Of a DNA stretch of 10,593 nucleotides, positions 1-6,135 are shown one piece after another. Position 1 is the stretch's first letter; every line of letters starts with the position of its first letter. Source of the DNA: Geobacter sp. (lineage in GTDB: Bacteria; Desulfobacterota; Desulfuromonadia; Geobacterales; Geobacteraceae). Location of the stretch: contig DNRQ01000086.1 in NCBI GenBank assembly GCA_003499925.1, positions 1-10,593 of the forward strand, read 5' to 3'. Made by a program: the position numbers and the translations under genes. The notes below the pieces were generated by a model. That model was not told the DNA's origin, did no database searches, and worked only from the letters and a program-made list of their open reading frames with translations.

Positions 1-14
1 ATTCCGTGAATCAT

Positions 15-72
15 GTAGGGTGGGCCGTGCCCACCATCAGGATGCGGTTGTGGTGGGCACGGCCCACCCTAC
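15..72. repeat. REP-like palindromic intergenic repeat
   Basis: Two perfectly complementary 22-nt arms (15-36 and 51-72) flank a 14-nt loop. Each arm begins or ends in GTAGGGTGGGC and also contains its own shorter palindrome, GGTGGGC-cgt-GCCCACC (19-35), so the element can fold as one long hairpin or two small ones. Extragenic palindromes of this GTAGGGTGGGC type are dispersed in many bacterial genomes, some of them associated with REP-associated tyrosine transposases; assigning this copy to that class is from memory and was not tested. No T-tract follows on either strand, so it does not look like an intrinsic terminator. No coding sequence overlaps it. Confidence 0.75.
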
Positions 73-82
73 CTCTCATTCC

Positions 83-175
83 CTTAACTTAATGGCAGTG
101 CCCCCCACCCCCTCCCATCAAGGGCATCAAGGGAGGGGAGCTGACAGCAGGTAGGAGCTTAACTTAATGGCAGTG
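83..175. repeat. 18-bp direct repeat pair with hairpin between
   Basis: The 18-mer CTTAACTTAATGGCAGTG occurs exactly at 83-100 and 158-175, a period of 75 bp. Between the copies, CCCCTCCC (109-116) and GGGAGGGG (131-138) form an 8-bp inverted repeat around a 14-nt loop. The AT-rich 18-mer contrasts with the GC-rich surroundings, which suggests transferred or mobile-element-derived sequence such as the remnant end of a transposable element; that origin is inference. The second copy ends 26 bp before the methyltransferase start, so it lies in that gene's probable leader or promoter region. I see no clear sigma70 promoter here. Confidence 0.6.
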
Positions 176-201
176 GGGTTCAGCGGGCGAGGGGGGTAAC
201 G

Positions 202-774
202 ATGGAGGCGGATCGTATCAAGTGGGACGAGCGCTACGGCGGCAAAGATCATCTGTTTTCCCTGGCGCCCTCCAGGCTCCTGGCTGAGAAGCTGGAACTG
301 ATCCGTTCTCTGGTCACGGGGAGGCGGGCGCTGGATATCGCCTGTGGAGAGGGGCGAAACGGCATCTTCCTGGCGCAAAACGGGTTTGAGGTCGACGCCG
401 TCGACGTCTCGGGGCGGGGGCTGGCAAGGGGGAGGAACCGGGCGGCACAACTGGGCTTGCAGGTGAACTTCGTCAGGGCCGACCTGGAACAGTATCGCCT
501 GCAGGGGATCTACCACCTCATCGTCGACTTCAACTTCCTGCTCAGGCCGCTGATTCCGGCCCTGGTCGAGGCGCTTGCCCCGGGCGGGGTCATCCTCATG
601 GAGACCATCCTGAACGCCCCGACCCTTCAGGGTGTACACACCGGAGAATTCCTGCTGCAACCGGGCGAACTGGAGCGGCTTTTCGCGGGTTTTCAGGGAC
701 GCGTGCTGCTCCTTGAGGAAGACCCTTCCGGGGAGACCCCGGTGGCCCGGATCCTGTTTCAGAAGGCAGGATGA
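202..774 (+). CDS. Class I SAM-dependent methyltransferase (TehB-like)
   Basis: A 190-residue soluble protein with a Rossmann methyltransferase fold. Glycine-rich motif I is LDIACGEGR (44-52). The acidic residue at the end of strand 2 that should bind the SAM ribose is in VDAVDVS (D68), and motif III is RADLEQY (92-98). A segment typical of the TehB-like family, DFNFLLRPLIPALVEALAPGG, spans 109-129 and is followed by a C-terminal part of mixed strands. Length suits the small TehB/UbiG-like group, which ranges from tellurite detoxification to uncharacterised small-molecule methylation, so the substrate cannot be named. The ATG has a G-rich ribosome site (GAGGGGGG, 189-196) just upstream. It appears to be a single-gene unit, converging on ubiE. 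Family is secure; exact function is unknown. Confidence 0.85.
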   Translation: MEADRIKWDERYGGKDHLFSLAPSRLLAEKLELIRSLVTGRRALDIACGEGRNGIFLAQNGFEVDAVDVSGRGLARGRNRAAQLGLQVNFVRADLEQYRLQGIYHLIVDFNFLLRPLIPALVEALAPGGVILMETILNAPTLQGVHTGEFLLQPGELERLFAGFQGRVLLLEEDPSGETPVARILFQKAG

Positions 775-943
775 ATCAGGTAAAGGTAAAGAGATGAAGC
801 AGTGAGAGGCAGGGTGAAGCAGATAAAGGTAAAGAGATGAAGCAGTGAGAGGCAGGGTGAGGCAGGTAAAGTAAAGAGGTGAAGCAGATAAAGGAAAAGC
901 TTCAAGACTTTTCCTTTTCCTTTACCTGCCTCACCCCTGCCTC
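775..943. repeat. 43-bp tandem repeat plus inverted copy between convergent genes
   Basis: Starting right after the methyltransferase stop, a purine-rich unit repeats with a 43-bp period. Positions 781-817 and 824-860 are identical over 37 bp, and a degenerate third copy starts at 867 (TAAAGTAAAGAGGTGAAGCA). Positions 914-943 are an inverted copy of the same motif: their reverse complement matches 850-871 (GAGGCAGGGTGAGGCAGGTA...) with one extra G. The inverted copy runs up to the first base of the ubiE stop codon complement (943-945). There are no unique spacers, so this is not a CRISPR. Part of it can fold as a terminator-like hairpin, annotated separately. The 168 bp hold no credible gene. 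Confidence 0.8.
889..924. terminator. Possible bidirectional terminator hairpin
   Basis: TAAAGGAAAAG (889-899) pairs perfectly with CTTTTCCTTTA (914-924), an 11-bp AU-rich stem with a 14-nt loop. An alternative register pairs 891-899 with 908-916. It sits between the 3' ends of two convergent genes, where a shared terminator is expected. The stem is AU-rich and the following T-tract is interrupted, so this is weaker than the other terminators in the window. It may instead be a by-product of the inverted repeat copy. Confidence 0.4.
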
Positions 944-1650
944 TACCTGGTTCCCAAGTAGACGGTGGCGATGCCGCCGGTCAGGTCGAAATGCTGCACG
1001 TTCTTGAATCCCACCTCGGCCATCATCGCCTTGAAGGTCTCCCGGGAGGGAAACTCGAGCACGGAGTCGGGCAGATACTGGTAGGCGCTGAACCTGGAGA
1101 AGAGGCCGCCGATCTTGGGAAGCATCTTCAGGAAATAGAAGTGGTACAGCGACCTGAACAGCGGCGAGGTCGGGGTGGAAAACTCCAGGATCACGATCCT
1201 CCCCCCCTCCTTCAGCACCCGGCGCATCTCGGAGAGCCCCTTGATCCGGTCCACCACGTTCCTGATGCCGAAGGAGATGGTGGCGGCGTCGAAGCTCTTG
1301 TCCTCGAAGGGAATGTCCTCGCAAGGTGCCACCTGCAGGGTGATCCGCCCCGCATGGGGGGACCCCTCCACCTTCACGCGTCCCAGATCGACCATCTCCT
1401 TGCAGAAATCGACCCCGACTATGCTTACCGAAGCGGGGGTCTGGGCGGCGATCTCAAGCGCTACGTCACCGGTTCCGGTCGCTACGTCGAGGACGCGGCC
1501 GGCTCCGGAAAGCCCGATCTTGCCGACCGCAAAGCGGCGCCAGCGCCGGTCGATGCCCAGCGAAAGCAGCCTGTTCAGAAGGTCGTAGCGCGGGGCGATA
1601 CTCCCGAACATGTCGCGTATCCGTTCACCCTTTTCCGACAATGGGTACAT
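943..1650 (-). CDS. ubiE: Demethylmenaquinone/ubiquinone methyltransferase UbiE (MenG)
   Basis: Cytoplasmic SAM-dependent C-methyltransferase catalysing the last step of menaquinone synthesis (demethylmenaquinone to menaquinone), and the equivalent ubiquinone step in organisms that make it. The 235-residue length is normal for the family. The N-terminal UbiE signature appears as YDLLNRLLSLGIDRRW (22-37), the SAM motif I as LDVATGTGD (54-62), then ISFGIRNV (125-132), and the second family signature as RVLKEGGRIVILEFS (144-158). In signature 1, residues often M and H in other members are L and D here, a mild divergence. The ATG is preceded on the minus strand by AAGGTAGG, a usable ribosome site. 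The gene stands alone, divergent from the cyclase gene and convergent with the small methyltransferase. In an anaerobic respirer the role would be menaquinone; that is inference. Confidence 0.95.
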   Translation of the reverse strand: MYPLSEKGERIRDMFGSIAPRYDLLNRLLSLGIDRRWRRFAVGKIGLSGAGRVLDVATGTGDVALEIAAQTPASVSIVGVDFCKEMVDLGRVKVEGSPHAGRITLQVAPCEDIPFEDKSFDAATISFGIRNVVDRIKGLSEMRRVLKEGGRIVILEFSTPTSPLFRSLYHFYFLKMLPKIGGLFSRFSAYQYLPDSVLEFPSRETFKAMMAEVGFKNVQHFDLTGGIATVYLGTR

Positions 1651-1845
1651 ATTTTCCTACCTTTTTAATGCTCGAAATGCTATAAATTCTAGCTTGTTTG
1701 CGGAGGCCGCAGCCGCCACGAGGCTTGTTTTTTAGCATAAAGCGGCACGTCATGCCAGCAAAAACGGCCAAATCGCATTTTCGCCCACCGGTCACGGCCT
1801 GCGCCGCCCAGCCGATCCCCGCGTCACTTGTAACAGGAGGCAAGG
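1651..1845. promoter_or_regulatory. Divergent intergenic region, ubiE / cyclase
   Basis: This 195-bp gap must hold promoters for both ubiE (minus) and the cyclase (plus). Near ubiE the minus strand reads TAGAATTTATAGC (complement of about 1680-1692), an AT-rich -10-like stretch without a convincing -35. A small hairpin, TGCGG-agg-CCGCA, lies at 1699-1711. GCTTGTTT is repeated directly at 1692-1699 and 1723-1730, a possible regulator site. For the cyclase, AGGAGG at 1835-1840 is a strong ribosome site 5 nt before TTG at 1846, which fixes that start. No strong sigma70 or sigma54 promoter was recognised. A short open frame on the minus strand here resembles no protein I recognise and was left out. 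Confidence 0.4.
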
Positions 1846-3015
1846 TTGTTCCCGTATTTCCGGCCCCAGGACATAGCGGATATCCTCATCATGACCTTCC
1901 TGGTCTACCAGCTCTACAGCTGGTTCAAGAACTCCAAGGCGCTCCAGGTCGTGATCGGGCTGCTGGTCCTGGGCGTCATCTACTTCGTCACCAAAAACCT
2001 CGGGCTTTTCATGACCAGCTGGATCCTGCAGGAACTGGGTACCGTGCTGCTGGTCCTGCTCATCGTGGTGTTCCAGGCAGAGATCCGCCAGGCGCTCTAC
2101 CGGCTGAGCCTGTTGCGCAACTTCTTCGACCGGGAGGAGACCGGGGTCCGGGTCGATCTGATGGAGTTTTCGGCTGCGGTATTCGACCTGGCGGCCAAGC
2201 GGATCGGTGCCCTGGTGGTTTTCCAGCGCGAGGAGCTCCTCGACGAGTGCATCCTGCACGGCGTTCCCCTGGACTGCCTGGTAAGCGGCCAGTTGATCAC
2301 CAGCATCTTTCTGCCGGTCTCCCCGCTGCACGACGGCGCGGTGCTGATCAAGGACGGCAGGGTGGCCGTGGCCTCGTGCCACTTGCCGCTCTCGGTGAAC
2401 CCGGAGGTGCCCCAGCATCTGGGCACCCGGCACAGGGCGGGGCTGGGGCTTTCGGAGCGCTCCGATGCGGTCATCGTCATCGTCTCCGAGGAGCGCGGCG
2501 AGGTCTCCCTGTCGCTTGCCGGGGAACTGGAGCTGATCCGATCCCAGGGGGAACTCCACGAGAAGCTGACCTCACTGCTGCTGCCGCTCTCGCGCGAGGC
2601 GCAGAGGGTGGGGCTCAAGTCCCGGCTGTTCGCCAACTTCTGGCCCAAGCTCGCCGTCTTCGTGCTGGTCGTGGTGAGCTGGCTCCTGATCACCTTCAGG
2701 CAGGGGGAGATCTTCACCGTCACGGCTCCCATCACCTTCCACAACCTTCCCGAAACGCTCACCCTGACCCGGAGCACCCCCGAGGAGGTGGATCTCCAGC
2801 TCAAGGCGTACTCCAACCTGGTGGCCTCCCCGAGGCAGCTTGATATCGTGATCGACATCGATCTGTCCAAGGCCAAGGAGGGGGGAAACAGCATGCCGAT
2901 CAGGAAAGAGGACATCAAGCTCCCGCCCGGCGTGGTGGTTGCCAGCATGGGGCGCTCCCTGGTCCGGGTCACGACCGAGCGTAAGACCGATAAGGAGGGA
3001 GCAAGGGGGCGCTAG
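1846..3015 (+). CDS. cdaA: Membrane diadenylate cyclase (CdaA-type) fused to a YbbR (CdaR-like) domain
   Basis: Makes cyclic di-AMP from two ATP at the cytoplasmic face of the inner membrane. Residues 1-90 hold about three hydrophobic helices (roughly 10-27, 34-50, 58-77), as in CdaA. The DAC/DisA_N domain follows (about 95-245), with the catalytic DGA motif (163-165, in LHDGAVLIKDG), the nucleotide-binding GTRHR (193-197) and IVSEERG (212-218), all intact, so activity is expected. Canonical CdaA ends near residue 270; this protein continues with a fourth transmembrane helix (about 269-286) and one YbbR-like domain (about 287-378), which would face the periplasm. In Bacillus the partner CdaR is a separate protein with several YbbR domains encoded next to cdaA and glmM. 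Here cyclase and one YbbR module are a single chain, and glmM is not adjacent. The start is TTG, supported by AGGAGG 5 nt upstream. Domain calls are secure; the fusion's regulatory meaning is inference. Confidence 0.9.
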   Translation: MFPYFRPQDIADILIMTFLVYQLYSWFKNSKALQVVIGLLVLGVIYFVTKNLGLFMTSWILQELGTVLLVLLIVVFQAEIRQALYRLSLLRNFFDREETGVRVDLMEFSAAVFDLAAKRIGALVVFQREELLDECILHGVPLDCLVSGQLITSIFLPVSPLHDGAVLIKDGRVAVASCHLPLSVNPEVPQHLGTRHRAGLGLSERSDAVIVIVSEERGEVSLSLAGELELIRSQGELHEKLTSLLLPLSREAQRVGLKSRLFANFWPKLAVFVLVVVSWLLITFRQGEIFTVTAPITFHNLPETLTLTRSTPEEVDLQLKAYSNLVASPRQLDIVIDIDLSKAKEGGNSMPIRKEDIKLPPGVVVASMGRSLVRVTTERKTDKEGARGR

Positions 3016-3050
3016 CGGCAGCAGAGCGTCACTCGGAGTGCCGGGTGAGC

Positions 3051-3078
3051 CGGACCTCTTCGCACTGCTCGGACCTCT
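3051..3078. repeat. 9-bp direct repeat in leader region
   Basis: CGGACCTCT occurs at 3051-3059 and again at 3070-3078, 19 bp apart or about two helical turns, about 70-100 bp upstream of a strong promoter. An 8-bp palindrome, CGATATCG, follows at 3100-3107. Such spacing would suit two half-sites for an activator, but the copies may be chance in a GC-rich gap. No gene is visible in 3016-3222. Confidence 0.35.
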
Positions 3079-3149
3079 AATTGTGCCTCTGTAACCGTCC
3101 GATATCGTAACGGAATCTAATTTAAATCGGCGCTGCGGGGTGGTAAGGG

Positions 3150-3178
3150 TTGACATTGTCACGCAATTGTTATATAAA
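3150..3178 (+). promoter_or_regulatory. Near-consensus sigma70 promoter
   Basis: A perfect -35, TTGACA (3150-3155), and a near-perfect -10, TATAAA (3173-3178), are 17 bp apart, with transcription expected to begin near 3185. TGACA-t-TGTCA (3151-3161) is a palindrome overlapping the -35 and could be a repressor site. The only gene it can serve is the LysM-NlpC/P60 gene starting at 3223, whose ribosome site AAGGAGG is at 3212-3218. The surrounding 80 bp are markedly AT-rich. Confidence 0.8.
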
Positions 3179-3222
3179 ACGACGCACCGACGATTTATTT
3201 TAAAACAAATGAAGGAGGATTC

Positions 3223-4242
3223 ATGATAAATGGCCTAAAGCTATTGACCATATGCATTATCATCCTTTCATTCCCTTCCCTGGCCCTTGCCGCAAAGACC
3301 CATCGCGTAAAAAAGAACGAATCCATACACACCCTCGCGAAGAAGTACCATGTCACAGTGGAGGAGCTCAAGGCGGCCAACAACCTGGTGGGTAACAGCA
3401 TCAAGCCGCGCCTGCTTCTGGTCATCCCGCCCCGCACCGTAGCCGCCGCCGGTTCTGCCGGCGCTTCCGTGTACAAGGTGAAGAAGAGCGAGACGCTCTC
3501 CCGTATCGCGAAGAAGACCGGGGTCTCCGTAGCGGAGCTCAAGCGCCTGAACGGCCTGGCCAGCAGCCGGGTCAAGGCGGGGAAGCTCCTGGTGCTCAGG
3601 GAAAGCGAGCCGGTGGAGGAGCCCCGGGCCAAGGTCGCCAAGAGGCTGCAGTTGCGGCACAGCGACCTCTTCAACGAGAAGGATTATGAGCAGAGCCTGC
3701 TAGAGCTGACCGAGATGGAGCCGGAGCAGCAGGTCGACCTCAGGAAGAACACGGAGCTCAAGGTGGACGGCATCAAGGAGTTGAAGAAGTCGGCCTACGG
3801 CTTCCTCGGCACCCGCTACCGCTTCGGAGGGACCTCAAGGGGGGGGATCGACTGTTCCGGTTTCGTGCAGAAGGTGTTCCGCGAACTGGAGGTGTCGCTG
3901 CCGCGCACCGCGCGTGAGCAGTTCGAGGTGGGAAGCACGGTGGCGCCGGGCGACCTGCAGAAGGGTGACCTGATCTTTTTCAGCACCTACGCCTCCTACG
4001 CCTCGCATGTCGGTATCTATCTCGGCGACAACAAGATGATCCACGCCTCGTCCCGGGACCGCAGGGTGGTGATCTCCTCGATGAACACCTCCTACTACCG
4101 CTCCAGGTTCCTGGGGGCCAAGCGGATCACCAAGGTGAATCCGGAGGTCTTCAAGTTCGACGACCTGATCCTGGGCGTCGAGGAGGACAACACCGACGAT
4201 ACCATCACCGAAGAGTCCCTCGGCCTGACCAGCAGCAACTAG
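3223..4242 (+). CDS. Secreted LysM / NlpC-P60 peptidoglycan endopeptidase
   Basis: A 339-residue exported cell-wall hydrolase, expected to bind peptidoglycan glycan strands and cleave stem-peptide bonds (gamma-D-Glu-diaminopimelate type in this family). Residues 1-23 are a Sec signal peptide: lysine, then a hydrophobic core, then SLALA with cleavage after A23 or A24. Two LysM modules follow, about 26-69 (HRVKKNESIHTLAKKYHVTV) and 83-126 (YKVKKSETLSRIAKKTGVSV). A linker with acidic stretches leads to the NlpC/P60 domain at about 186-303. Its catalytic cysteine is C211 in DCSGF and its histidine is H262 in SHVGIYLG; H274 in MIHASS is a likely third member. An acidic tail rich in D, E and T follows (319-339). 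No lipobox is seen, so it is soluble in the periplasm. It has its own strong promoter and its own terminator, so it is probably monocistronic. Confidence 0.93.
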   Translation: MINGLKLLTICIIILSFPSLALAAKTHRVKKNESIHTLAKKYHVTVEELKAANNLVGNSIKPRLLLVIPPRTVAAAGSAGASVYKVKKSETLSRIAKKTGVSVAELKRLNGLASSRVKAGKLLVLRESEPVEEPRAKVAKRLQLRHSDLFNEKDYEQSLLELTEMEPEQQVDLRKNTELKVDGIKELKKSAYGFLGTRYRFGGTSRGGIDCSGFVQKVFRELEVSLPRTAREQFEVGSTVAPGDLQKGDLIFFSTYASYASHVGIYLGDNKMIHASSRDRRVVISSMNTSYYRSRFLGAKRITKVNPEVFKFDDLILGVEEDNTDDTITEESLGLTSSN

Positions 4243-4270
4243 GGCCGCCACACAGTCAACAAACTTAACT

Positions 4271-4298
4271 AATCCGGCCTCTGGCCGGATTTTTTTTA
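4271..4298 (+). terminator. Strong intrinsic terminator
   Basis: AATCCGGCC (4271-4279) and GGCCGGATT (4283-4291) form a perfect 9-bp stem with a 3-nt loop (TCT), followed by an unbroken T run to 4297. It ends the LysM-NlpC/P60 transcript, 28 bp after the stop codon. The next gene begins only 4-10 bp beyond the T-tract. Confidence 0.93.
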
Positions 4299-4301
4299 TG
4301 G

Positions 4302-5993
4302 GTGCAGATGAAGGTTCTCCTGGCATACAAGTCACATCCCGAAGGGGCAGACGATCCCTTCACCTCGCTTTTGCCGGTGGGGCTCCTCTCTCTGGACGCC
4401 GTGCTGCGCGAGGCGGGACACCGGGTGACGCTGGCAAACCTCTCCGGTTTCGGCTGGGACCGGGTCCGGCAGCTCCTGAAGAGGCTGCGCCCCGAGGTGG
4501 TAGGGATCTCGCAGTTCACCCACAACCGGGTTGAGTCGCTGAGGCTGGCAGCAGTCGCCAAGGAGCTGGTCCCCGGCTGTTTCGTGCTGCTGGGCGGCCC
4601 CCACGCCACCCACGCCTGGCAGGAGCAGCTGGCCCGCCACCCGGCGCTCGATGCCGTGGTGCTGGGCGAGGGGGAGGCGACCCTGGTCGAACTCCTCGCG
4701 GCCCTGGCCTCCGGGGGTGCCGTTGCCGGTCTGGCCGGCATCGCCTGTCGCGTGGGGGAGGGCGCCGTCGCCGGACCGCCCCGTGCGCCGATCGGCGATC
4801 TGGACCTCCTCCCGATGCCGGGGGAGGGGGCGGCAGAGGGTATCGGGGTCGATTACCGGCGCCAGCTCGAGTTCGTCATCACCTCCCGCGGCTGTCCGGC
4901 AAGCTGTCTCTTCTGCTCCTCGCCGCTGTTCTGGGGCAGGGGGGTGCGCTTTCGCTCCCCTGCCTCCGTGGTCCGGGAGATCCGCCTGTTGAAGGAGCGC
5001 TACGGCCTGATCTACTTTTCCTTCCGCGACGACACCTTCACGGCGGACCGGGGCCGGGTGCTGGAGATCTGCCGGCTTCTGCAGGAAGAGCGCCTCCATG
5101 TCCTTTGGAACTGCCAGTCCCGGGTCACCGCGGTCGACGAGGAGATGCTGGTCGCCATGAAGCGGGCCGGCTGCGAGTGCATCCAGTTCGGGGTGGAGTC
5201 GGGCTCCCCGGGGATGCTCAAGGCGCTCGGCAAGCGGATACTGCCGGCCGACGTGGAGCGCGCCTCGGCAGCCGTGCGGCGCGTCGGCATCAACCTTTCC
5301 GTCTACCTCATCACCGGGATTCCCGGAGAAGGGGAGGACGACCTGCAGCAGACGGTGCGTCTCATCGACAGGATCAGGCCCCAGGACGGCCAGGTCTCTC
5401 CGCTGGTCTACTATCCCGGGACCCAGCTCTTCGCCAGGGCGCTGCGCAGCGGCGAGGTTCCCGGAGACCTTTTCGAACAGCAGCGGGGCGAAGGGTTCCT
5501 GGTGCGCAGCGACCCGTTCGTGGAGCGGGCGCGGCTCTCGATACTGAAGGCGCTGGGCAGGGCCGGCAGAAAGGGGCGCTTCGGCGCTCAGGAGTTCGCC
5601 CGGCAGCGTGCGCTTCTCGGCTACTGCTTCGTGACCGAGATGCTCTGCGCCGAGGCTCTGGAGCAGGAGGGGGACTTGGAGGGGGCCCTGGCGCTGTACC
5701 GGGGCATGGTCCGGGCGGAGCCGGAAAATCCGTGGGGTTTTCTGCTCTTGGGGGGGCTTCAGGCCAGGGTGGGCGACTTCGCGGCTGCCCGCAACGCCTA
5801 TCGGGAACTCCTGAAGCTGGTTCCCCGTCACCTGCCGGCCTTCGTTGCGCTGGGTGAGATCGCCCTGGCGGCCGGCGACCCGGCCTCTGCCAGGCGCCAT
5901 TTCGCCCGGGCGCTCAAGCTGGACCCGGCCGATGCCTCGGCTCTGGAGGGGCTGGCCGCGGCCGGGGGCACTCCCGGAAGGAAATCGGATTAG
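4302..5993 (+). CDS. B12-binding-domain radical SAM protein with C-terminal TPRs
   Basis: 563 residues. The N-terminal cobalamin-binding-type Rossmann domain covers about 3-140: KVLLAYKS, LSLDAVLREAGH, then VVGISQF, VLLGGPHATHA and DAVVLGEGE. This is the arrangement of BchE-like class B radical SAM enzymes; the classic DxHxxG motif is not seen, which is common in this group. The radical SAM domain starts near 188 (LEFVITSRGCPASCLFCSSP), with the 4Fe-4S cysteines C198, C202 and C205 (CxxxCxxC), and continues with FRDDTF, FGVESGSP (296-303) and LITGIPGE. A linker from about 400 is followed by two to three TPR-like repeats (about 450-552), ending KLDPADASALEGL. Members methylate or rearrange unactivated carbons, but no substrate is suggested by the neighbours. 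The start is uncertain: GTG at 4302 or ATG at 4308. Neither has a clear ribosome site, and both abut a terminator. Family secure, substrate unknown. Confidence 0.9.
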   Translation: MQMKVLLAYKSHPEGADDPFTSLLPVGLLSLDAVLREAGHRVTLANLSGFGWDRVRQLLKRLRPEVVGISQFTHNRVESLRLAAVAKELVPGCFVLLGGPHATHAWQEQLARHPALDAVVLGEGEATLVELLAALASGGAVAGLAGIACRVGEGAVAGPPRAPIGDLDLLPMPGEGAAEGIGVDYRRQLEFVITSRGCPASCLFCSSPLFWGRGVRFRSPASVVREIRLLKERYGLIYFSFRDDTFTADRGRVLEICRLLQEERLHVLWNCQSRVTAVDEEMLVAMKRAGCECIQFGVESGSPGMLKALGKRILPADVERASAAVRRVGINLSVYLITGIPGEGEDDLQQTVRLIDRIRPQDGQVSPLVYYPGTQLFARALRSGEVPGDLFEQQRGEGFLVRSDPFVERARLSILKALGRAGRKGRFGAQEFARQRALLGYCFVTEMLCAEALEQEGDLEGALALYRGMVRAEPENPWGFLLLGGLQARVGDFAAARNAYRELLKLVPRHLPAFVALGEIALAAGDPASARRHFARALKLDPADASALEGLAAAGGTPGRKSD

Positions 5994-6018
5994 CGCGCGG
6001 AAGGACGTCCTGCGCGCT
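5992..6018 (+). other. Hairpin at the radical SAM stop codon
   Basis: AGCGCGC (5992-5998) pairs with GCGCGCT (6012-6018), enclosing the palindrome AGGACGTCCT (6002-6011) with a 3-nt bulge. The left arm includes the last two bases of the TAG stop. No T-tract follows, so it is not an intrinsic terminator; it could stabilise the 3' end of the transcript. Confidence 0.5.
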
Positions 6019-6060
6019 TGCCCGAGAAAAGGTTCATCTTGGCTGGCACCTGCCTACTCT

Positions 6061-6093
6061 CCTCCCCCCGGAGGGGGGAGGTCGGGAGGGGGG
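6061..6093. repeat. G/C-rich intergenic palindrome, probable dispersed repeat
   Basis: CCTCCCCCC (6061-6069), loop GGA, GGGGGGAGG (6073-6081) form a perfect 9-bp hairpin. A second G block, GGGAGGGGGG (6084-6093), could compete for the same C arm. The overall shape, one C-rich arm followed by two G-rich blocks, matches a kind of intergenic repeat scattered in many GC-rich genomes; that recognition is from memory and untested. Confidence 0.5.
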
Positions 6094-6135
6094 ACGAGAG
6101 GGAGTTGCTTCAGCGGAAGCCGGGCGTTTCGGGCC

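Noticed and set aside
15..72. Intrinsic terminator for a gene left of the window
   Set aside because: No T-tract on either strand; the length and nested symmetry fit a dispersed repeat better.
781..888. CRISPR-like array
   Set aside because: The repeats are directly contiguous with no unique spacers, only two full copies exist, and no cas gene is nearby.
1741..1760. Possible sigma54 promoter (GGCACG...TGCC)
   Set aside because: The GG and GC elements are 8 bp apart instead of the required 10.
1698..2843. 381-codon plus-strand frame overlapping the cyclase
   Set aside because: Pro/Gly/Arg-rich shadow in another frame; the cyclase frame carries the full DAC motifs and a good ribosome site.
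4298..4534. ATG at 4298 as start of a small gene after the terminator
   Set aside because: It is out of frame with the radical SAM protein, overlaps its N-terminal B12 domain and encodes a compositionally biased peptide.
4332..5900. Long open frame of 522 codons on the minus strand
   Set aside because: It lies antisense to the radical SAM gene, which has clear catalytic motifs; the antisense translation has no recognisable domain and is a by-product of high GC.
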